9,330 bases of DNA from the NCBI GenBank assembly GCA_025922755.1, contig JAICHE010000029.1, positions 1-9,330 of the forward strand. Direction: 5' to 3'. The position numbers and the translations under genes are program-made. Below, in pieces: positions 5,666 through 9,330 of the stretch. The number at the start of each line of letters is the position of its first letter. Position 1 is the stretch's first letter. Below the pieces are notes generated by a model. That model saw only the letters and a program-made list of their open reading frames with translations. It did not search any database and was not told the origin of the DNA. Source of the DNA: Nitrososphaeraceae archaeon (GTDB lineage: Archaea > Thermoproteota > Nitrososphaeria > Nitrososphaerales > Nitrosopumilaceae).

Positions 5666-6988
5666 TTATTCGAGTTGAATAATTTTTTCTTGAACTAGGA
5701 ATTTAATGGCATTTAGAAGCTCCTCTTCTGAAACTTTGTCTTGTCCATACCAAACAAAGATGTTTCTTACCCAGTCAGGAATTTTTTGTTTAATCTCAAC
5801 TTTTTCCACAAAAGTTTGACCATCTACTGTACATTGTCTTGGTTGTGACTTGGTTACTGGATTCCCTGTGTTCACACAATCATCAAAATTATTAATTTCA
5901 ATTAACGGGACAATTCGAAGAATTTTATCATCATTATTTTTTGGTGATCCCCTACCATCTTGATTACTTGTTAAAACGTAGAGGTAGCCATCAGGACCTG
6001 TCTTTACATCTCTTAATCGTCCAAATTCCCCTGTAAACAATTTCTGATCCGATATAACGACATTTCTTTCCAAATCAAATTCAATCATATGCAAATGATT
6101 CCCAAGAAGCGTCGCCACAAAATATTTTCCAACCCATTGTGGAATCTTATCGCCATCATAAAACTCGGCACCAGATGGCGCCCATGTATCATCACCGGAT
6201 TGTAAAATTGGAGAGATAAGTCCATCCATAGTTTCTTCTCCAATAATATCCGGCCATCCATAGTTTCCTCCAGGCACGATTAAGTTAATTTCATCATGTG
6301 CTACCCCTCGCCAACCTGATGGTCCATGCTCTGTAGCAACAAGATTCCCAAACTGATCCCAATCAATTCCTTGTGGATTTCTATGTCCATACGAGTAAAT
6401 TGGAGAATCCGTAAATGGATTGTCCTCTGGTATTGAGCCATCTGAATTTATTCTAAGGATTTTTCCTGCAACAGAATTTTTATCTTGGGCTAATCCAGCA
6501 TTTCCTGCATCACCAGTTGTTATGTACAGCTTACCATCAGGACCAAACTCTATTCTTCCTCCATCATGAAATGGACCTCCAGGAATTCCATCAATCAATA
6601 TCTTATCTTCTGACAATGTTAAATCTGATTCAACATAACGAACTACTTTATTTTGAGTAGACAGAAAATCATTGTAAGTATAGTACAGATAGATAAAATG
6701 ATTTTCTTTATAGTTAGGATCTAATGCGACACCAAGCAATCCCCCTTCAACTCCTCCCACATCTAATGAAAAAATTGCTTCCTCTAACAGTTCTCCACTT
6801 TGTATCACTCTAAGATGACCTGACCTTTCTGTAAAGAACACAGTACCATCAGGTGCCCATGTGATAGACCAAGGAATATCCAGATTATCTGCAACGGTCT
6901 CTACTTTAACTCCTAAATCAGGATACTCTTGGGCAAATACCGTGGGAAAGACAAAAAATATTGTCAAGGCAAAAAAAATTTCTTTCAT
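5666..6988 (-). CDS. Secreted PQQ-type glucose/sorbosone dehydrogenase homologue with archaeal C-terminal module
   Basis: A 440-residue protein with a signal peptide (1-19, ending TVFA). Residues about 25-360 are the six-bladed propeller of soluble aldose dehydrogenases (GSDH family, e.g. E. coli YliI): ITWAPDGTVFFTERSG, GLLGVALDPNY, HDGGRIEFGPDGKLYITTGD (141-160), GHRNPQGIDWD (201-211), TEHGPSGW and GGNYGWP. His141 and Arg203/Asn204 match the catalytic base and PQQ-contacting positions of the family. Residues 370-395 (DCVNTGNPV..SQPRQC.VDG.TFVE) and 403-436 (IPDWVRN.FVWYG...SEEELLNAIKFLVQEKII) form an extension; the latter resembles a module I know from many secreted thaumarchaeal proteins. 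It probably oxidises aldoses outside the membrane, if PQQ is available. No PQQ synthesis gene is present in the window. Confidence 0.88.
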   Translation of the reverse strand: MKEIFFALTIFFVFPTVFAQEYPDLGVKVETVADNLDIPWSITWAPDGTVFFTERSGHLRVIQSGELLEEAIFSLDVGGVEGGLLGVALDPNYKENHFIYLYYTYNDFLSTQNKVVRYVESDLTLSEDKILIDGIPGGPFHDGGRIEFGPDGKLYITTGDAGNAGLAQDKNSVAGKILRINSDGSIPEDNPFTDSPIYSYGHRNPQGIDWDQFGNLVATEHGPSGWRGVAHDEINLIVPGGNYGWPDIIGEETMDGLISPILQSGDDTWAPSGAEFYDGDKIPQWVGKYFVATLLGNHLHMIEFDLERNVVISDQKLFTGEFGRLRDVKTGPDGYLYVLTSNQDGRGSPKNNDDKILRIVPLIEINNFDDCVNTGNPVTKSQPRQCTVDGQTFVEKVEIKQKIPDWVRNIFVWYGQDKVSEEELLNAIKFLVQEKIIQLE

Positions 6989-7010
6989 TAATATAACTAA
7001 TCTCTGTTTT

Positions 7011-7018
7011 ACAATAAA
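7011..7018 (-). promoter_or_regulatory. Possible TATA box of the sugar dehydrogenase gene
   Basis: On the minus strand TTTATTGT is centred about 26 bases before ATG 6988, in the short gap after the uracil-DNA glycosylase stop. The position fits a leaderless archaeal promoter, although read-through from the upstream gene is equally possible. Confidence 0.35.
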
Positions 7019-7024
7019 TCTTTC

Positions 7025-7681
7025 TTATTTGATGATTTTTTTCGCGTTTTGAAAAACTCTAGACCATTCTCTCCAAGTTAATCTTCCTGTCTGAGTATTT
7101 TGTTTTGAAGGATGATAAGATGTTAGAATCTTTATTGAATTGTACTCAAACAATTTGTTGTGCCCAAATTTTTCTTGCTTTACATTTAGCAATTTACAGG
7201 TAGTCTCATATGCAATTTTTCCAAGGCACAAAATTACTTTAATATTTTCTAATATCTTGTATTCTTGCCTCAAAAAATCAAAACAAGCCTCCATTTCCTC
7301 CCTTGTAGGCTTGTTTTGGGGAGGAGCACATCTAACGGCTGCAGTAATGTATGCATTATTGAGAACAAGGTCATCATCAGAAGTTTGACTGGTTGGAATT
7401 GATGCAAATCCGTGTTTGTGCATTACTTTTGCAAGCCAATCCCCAGAAGAGTCACCAGTAAACATTCTTCCTGTTCTATTGCCTCCATGAGCTGCTGGAG
7501 CAAGACCCACAATTAGCAATCTTGCATTAACATCACCAAACCCTGATAATGGTTTTCCATAGTAATTCTGATCTGCAAAGCGTCTAACTTTGTTTTTGGC
7601 AACATCTCGGATGTATTTAGATAGTCTTGGACATTTTTTACAATTTTTTATTTCCTTATTTAGAGAAGAAATTGATTTCAT
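7025..7681 (-). CDS. Family 5 uracil-DNA glycosylase (UDGb type)
   Basis: A 218-residue DNA repair enzyme that removes uracil, and in this family often other deaminated bases, from DNA. The family 5 signature is complete: GLAPAAHGGNRTGRMFTGD at 59-77 (motif A with Ala instead of the catalytic Asp/Asn of other families), SSGDWL, AAVRCAPPQNKPT (114-126) and SYHPSKQNTQTGRLT (188-202) with the conserved His190. Cysteines at 14, 17, 118 and 133 fit the four ligands of the [4Fe-4S] cluster known for families 4 and 5. Length is normal. ATG 7681 is supported by a TATA-like element about 26 bases upstream. The sugar dehydrogenase follows 36 bases downstream on the same strand with no functional link. 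Confidence 0.93.
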   Translation of the reverse strand: MKSISSLNKEIKNCKKCPRLSKYIRDVAKNKVRRFADQNYYGKPLSGFGDVNARLLIVGLAPAAHGGNRTGRMFTGDSSGDWLAKVMHKHGFASIPTSQTSDDDLVLNNAYITAAVRCAPPQNKPTREEMEACFDFLRQEYKILENIKVILCLGKIAYETTCKLLNVKQEKFGHNKLFEYNSIKILTSYHPSKQNTQTGRLTWREWSRVFQNAKKIIK

Positions 7682-7701
7682 TTAACCTAATTTGAATAGA
7701 G

Positions 7702-7711
7702 TAAATAAAAA
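7702..7711 (-). promoter_or_regulatory. TATA box of the uracil-DNA glycosylase gene
   Basis: On the minus strand the sequence reads TTTTTATTTA, centred 25-26 bases before ATG 7681, a good match in sequence and position to archaeal TATA elements of leaderless genes. Confidence 0.6.
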
Positions 7712-7742
7712 GGATATTTGGAAATCTAGATTATCAATAAAA

Positions 7743-7762
7743 CAAGAGTTTCTTGATTTTTT
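7743..7762. terminator. Small hairpin flanked by T-runs on both strands
   Basis: CAAGA (7743-7747) pairs with TCTTG (7751-7755) around a GTT loop. On the plus strand ATTTTTT follows at once; on the minus strand the hairpin is followed by TTTTA. It lies 27 bases beyond the stop of the possible 27-codon gene (7782-7865) and before the glycosylase promoter, where a T-rich archaeal terminator would make sense. The stem is only 5 bp, so support is limited. Confidence 0.35.
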
Positions 7763-7781
7763 AAATCTCTTTATTCTGGTT

Positions 7782-7865
7782 TTATTGTCTGTCTAGATTT
7801 ACTCCAATTACCTTGGCCCAAGCTTCTAACACTTGAACAAAATCATCAGATTCTTTACTTAACAT
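7782..7865 (-). CDS. Possible 27-residue protein gene in the intergenic region
   Basis: ATG 7865 opens a reading frame of 27 codons ending in TAA at 7784-7782. It begins MLSKESDDFV and continues QVLEAWAKVIGVNLDRQ, an amphipathic helix-like composition with Trp and Gly that is unlike translated A/T-rich spacer. A TTTTATTTC element lies about 23 bases upstream, and a small hairpin with T-run lies downstream, giving a complete promoter-gene-terminator layout. No family is recognised. It could also be the 3' remnant of a longer gene, or chance: the frame stays open upstream to a TAA at 7919-7917, with no upstream ATG. Confidence 0.4.
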   Translation of the reverse strand: MLSKESDDFVQVLEAWAKVIGVNLDRQ

Positions 7866-7883
7866 ACAATACAATACCAAAAT

Positions 7884-7892
7884 GAAATAAAA
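7884..7892 (-). promoter_or_regulatory. Possible TATA box of the 27-codon gene
   Basis: On the minus strand TTTTATTTC is centred about 23 bases before ATG 7865. It resembles the element of the neighbouring glycosylase gene (TTTTTATTTA). The support is positional only. Confidence 0.35.
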
Positions 7893-7905
7893 GCGATTGC
7901 TCAGA

Positions 7906-7942
7906 ATTGGTTCATATTATTGGTTCATATTATTGGTTCATT
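7906..7942. repeat. 13-bp tandem repeat, nearly three copies
   Basis: ATTGGTTCATATT occurs at 7906-7918 and 7919-7931 without a mismatch, and a third, truncated ATTGGTTCATT at 7932-7942. The period is not a multiple of three and no gene covers it. It lies just upstream of the possible 27-codon gene, on its promoter side, so it could be a binding site array or simple slippage. Confidence 0.8.
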
Positions 7943-7952
7943 ACTTTTTGAA

Positions 7953-7997
7953 ATTTACATTTTACAAAACAAAAAGAATCTCTAAAAAAATGTAAAT
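7953..7997. repeat. 11-bp perfect inverted repeat with 23-base loop
   Basis: ATTTACATTTT at 7953-7963 is matched by its exact reverse complement AAAATGTAAAT at 7987-7997. The arms are A/T-rich, so a transcribed stem would be weak. It lies about 100 bases past the end of the 76-residue minus-strand gene, and could act in its 3' region or be a protein site. Confidence 0.55.
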
Positions 7998-8101
7998 AAA
8001 ACTTTAGTAAAATAATACAAAACAAGTTATTTTCTATTTTTAATACAGTAAAACCTAACAAAAATCAAATTGCAATTAGAGTCGAGTATAGTGTCTTGAT
8101 C

Positions 8102-8332
8102 TCAGAGAATAATTCTACCTTCTCCTAAATCAAATAATCTATTATTAATTTTTTTGAGTAGTTCAATTTTTGATATTAATGCCTCTACATCATGACTGTA
8201 ATCTTTGCTCTCGACCAAGGTTGCAAGCCTTTGTAATTGTTCTTTTGATAATATTTTAAGACCCATTTTTGAGCTAGAAACAATTTCCAATAATTCTACT
8301 CTTTCAGTATCTTCTGCAGTTATTTCGACCAT
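8102..8332 (-). CDS. Unrecognised 76-residue helical protein
   Basis: The start is ATG 8332. The sequence is soluble, charged and rich in Glu, Lys and Leu, with two predicted amphipathic helices (residues about 29-42, SKEQLQRLATLVES, and 45-68, HDVEALISKIELLKKINNRL) and a C-terminal LGEGRIIL. There is no cysteine, signal peptide or membrane helix. The composition is protein-like and has an upstream TATA-like element. It is transcribed divergently from the acidic repeat protein with an 87-base shared promoter region. The paired helices would suit a small dimeric or regulatory protein, but no function can be assigned. Confidence 0.6.
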   Translation of the reverse strand: MVEITAEDTERVELLEIVSSSKMGLKILSKEQLQRLATLVESKDYSHDVEALISKIELLKKINNRLFDLGEGRIIL

Positions 8333-8356
8333 AGATGGAGTAATTCCTGTTCATTA

Positions 8357-8366
8357 TTATTAATAA
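8357..8366 (-). promoter_or_regulatory. Possible TATA box of the 76-residue gene
   Basis: On the minus strand TTATTAATAA is centred about 29 bases before ATG 8332. It is slightly far for a leaderless start but would suit a leader of a few bases. Confidence 0.35.
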
Positions 8367-8389
8367 TTGTGCACGAAAGTTTCGCTATA

Positions 8390-8397
8390 CTTTATAT
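8390..8397 (+). promoter_or_regulatory. TATA box of the acidic repeat protein gene
   Basis: A CTTTATAT core with T-T-T-A-T-A at 8391-8396 is centred 26 bases before ATG 8420, placing the transcription start at the start codon. A weak AGGA at 8406-8409 is also present, but its 10-base spacing is long for ribosome binding. Confidence 0.65.
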
Positions 8398-8419
8398 TCC
8401 ATGTTAGGAAATTTTTGCA

Positions 8420-9330
8420 ATGAAAAAGACACAACTCCTTACTGTTGTTTTTTCACTGATTATGTTTACAGTACTTACTGCTGGAACAGCAGTAGCTTAT
8501 GCAGAATCAGATGACAACGATCACGACTTTGAGGACAGACTTGAGCATTATTGTGAAATGTCTGATCCAGAAAAGAATCAGCTGTTTTACGACCATCCTG
8601 AACTAGAAGATTTTCAAGATCAATTAAATGGATTTTGTGATCTTGATGAAGATGAACGTGAAGATTTGATTGAACAATTCATAGAAGAAAACTTTGAAAG
8701 ATATGAAAAGAATGACGATTGGGATATTGAAGATATCTTAGATAGATATTGTGATTTACCTGGAAATGAAAAAGATGCATTTTTAGAGAAATATCCAATG
8801 GCTTCTGAACACAAAGATAGTATTGAAGAGTATTGTTTACTTGATGAATCTGAACGTGAGGACTTTATCGAAGAGCATGAGGATGAGTATGAAAAACATG
8901 ATTACGACATGGAGGATGTTTTAGAGAAATACTGTGAAATGTCTGAAGATGAAAAATCAGAATATATCGCAGAACACAATAAAACAGAAGATCACAAAAC
9001 AAAGATAGATGAATACTGCGCTCTAGATGAATCTGAACGAGAAGCTTTCATAGATGAACACGAAGATGAGTATGAAAAACATGATTATGACAGAAAAGAA
9101 AAGATGGATCAATTCTGTGAAATGTCTGAAGATGAAAAAGTAGAACATATAGAGGAATATGGCAAAACGGAAGAACATCTTGCAGAAATGAACGAGTATT
9201 GTTCTTTAGATGATGAAGGAAGAGAAACCTTCATTGAGGAACATAAAGACTCTATGAAAGACAAGATATCTGAGCACAAAGACTCTATGAAAGACAAGAT
9301 ATCTGAGCACAAAGACTCTATGAAAGACAA
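8420..9330 (+). CDS. Secreted acidic helical protein with periodic cysteines (partial, C-terminus outside window)
   Basis: 303 codons are seen without a stop. Residues 1-28 are a signal peptide (KK, hydrophobic core, AGTAVAYA). The mature part is extremely rich in Asp, Glu and Lys. Cysteines occur at 45, 73, 111, 139, 172, 200, 233 and 261, with spacings 28, 38, 28, 33, 28, 33, 28. They alternate between a YCEMS.DEK type (45, 172, 233; CDLPGNEK at 111) and a YC.LDESERE.FIEEHEDEYE type (73, 139, 200, 261), giving a two-part repeat of about 61-66 residues. From residue 275 an 11-residue repeat HKDSMKDKISE begins and leaves the window. It is probably an exported, mainly helical rod. Metal binding, disulfide cross-linking or a surface role are possible but unproven. 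I recognise no named family. Confidence 0.85.
   Translation, partial: MKKTQLLTVVFSLIMFTVLTAGTAVAYAESDDNDHDFEDRLEHYCEMSDPEKNQLFYDHPELEDFQDQLNGFCDLDEDEREDLIEQFIEENFERYEKNDDWDIEDILDRYCDLPGNEKDAFLEKYPMASEHKDSIEEYCLLDESEREDFIEEHEDEYEKHDYDMEDVLEKYCEMSEDEKSEYIAEHNKTEDHKTKIDEYCALDESEREAFIDEHEDEYEKHDYDRKEKMDQFCEMSEDEKVEHIEEYGKTEEHLAEMNEYCSLDDEGRETFIEEHKDSMKDKISEHKDSMKDKISEHKDSMKD
9242..9330 (+). repeat. 33-bp tandem repeat encoding 11-residue units
   Basis: Units start at 9242, 9275 and 9308 (the last is cut by the window edge). They are identical apart from a CAT/CAC codon at the beginning of the first. Each encodes HKDSMKDKISE. An 11-residue period fits a hendecad coiled coil with Met and Ile as core positions. 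The near-perfect DNA identity points to recent duplication. Confidence 0.9.

Larger units (their letters stand above)
7682..8101. other. 420-base region without a long gene
   Basis: Very A/T-rich sequence between the glycosylase start and the stop of the 76-residue gene. It holds the glycosylase TATA box, a small hairpin with T-runs, a possible 27-codon gene, a 13-bp tandem repeat and an 11-bp inverted repeat. I see no tRNA, rRNA or recognisable riboswitch. In the last 100 bases (8000-8101) nothing is identifiable beyond poly-A/T tracts. Confidence 0.7.

Noticed and set aside
61..7942. TTGGTTCATTATTG-like words shared by the coding repeats (61-74, 211-224) and the 13-bp intergenic repeat (7906-7942)
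   Set aside because: The coding occurrences are explained by Asn-Asn-Glu-Pro-Lys codons; the match is short and A/T-rich, so a common origin is not supported.
8401..8511. Short plus-strand frame from ATG 8401 overlapping the acidic protein start
   Set aside because: It is rich in Cys/Ser/Tyr read from the signal peptide codons in another frame, and it begins before the predicted transcription start.
9109..9330. Minus-strand frame with repeated SFIESLCSD residues
   Set aside because: It is the antisense shadow of the 33-bp tandem repeat in the acidic plus-strand protein and has no start or other support.

Overview
The window most resembles the chromosome of a marine ammonia-oxidising archaeon (Nitrososphaeria/Thaumarchaeota, Nitrosopumilus-like). 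The reasons are low GC, an archaease-type archease, a family 5 uracil-DNA glycosylase, secreted proteins carrying tandem repeats of the FVDP...YVDRYNNEP.YK.WFDENFPEYDSIYQAVGL type, and a C-terminal IPDWVRN...WYG module. Several genes also have an A/T-rich TATA-like element 23-30 bases upstream of the start codon, the archaeal leaderless layout. The taxonomic call is from recognition of protein styles, not from a search.

Layout. (a) 1-1018, minus: N-terminal part of a secreted protein with an Ig-like domain, an EPKD linker and 50-residue repeats, running off the left edge. (b) 1096-2927, minus: archease, nitroreductase, OsmC-like protein and a 55-residue protein; the last three are packed with 0-14 bases between them. 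(c) 2927-3018: a compact divergent promoter with five TGATATCA-type octamers in three clusters, the most interesting regulatory element here. (d) 3018-5662, plus: ribbon-helix-helix regulator with a large unrecognised Cys-containing domain, a methyltransferase with a winged-helix N-terminus, an unrecognised 103-residue CxC protein and a DedA-family membrane protein. (e) 5666-7681, minus: secreted PQQ-type sugar dehydrogenase homologue and family 5 uracil-DNA glycosylase. (f) 7682-8101: 420 bases without a long gene, holding a possible 27-codon minus-strand gene, a hairpin with T-run, a 13-bp tandem repeat and an 11-bp inverted repeat. (g) 8102-8332, minus: unrecognised 76-residue protein. (h) 8420-9330, plus: secreted, very acidic protein with regularly spaced cysteines and 11-residue tandem repeats, running off the right edge.

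Working model (inference): the ribbon-helix-helix protein binds the TGATATCA array and controls both its own operon and the divergent OsmC/nitroreductase operon, forming a redox or electrophile response locus. The two edge genes and the sugar dehydrogenase are exported proteins of the cell surface or pseudoperiplasm. Nothing in the window looks like a mobile element, CRISPR array, tRNA or rRNA.
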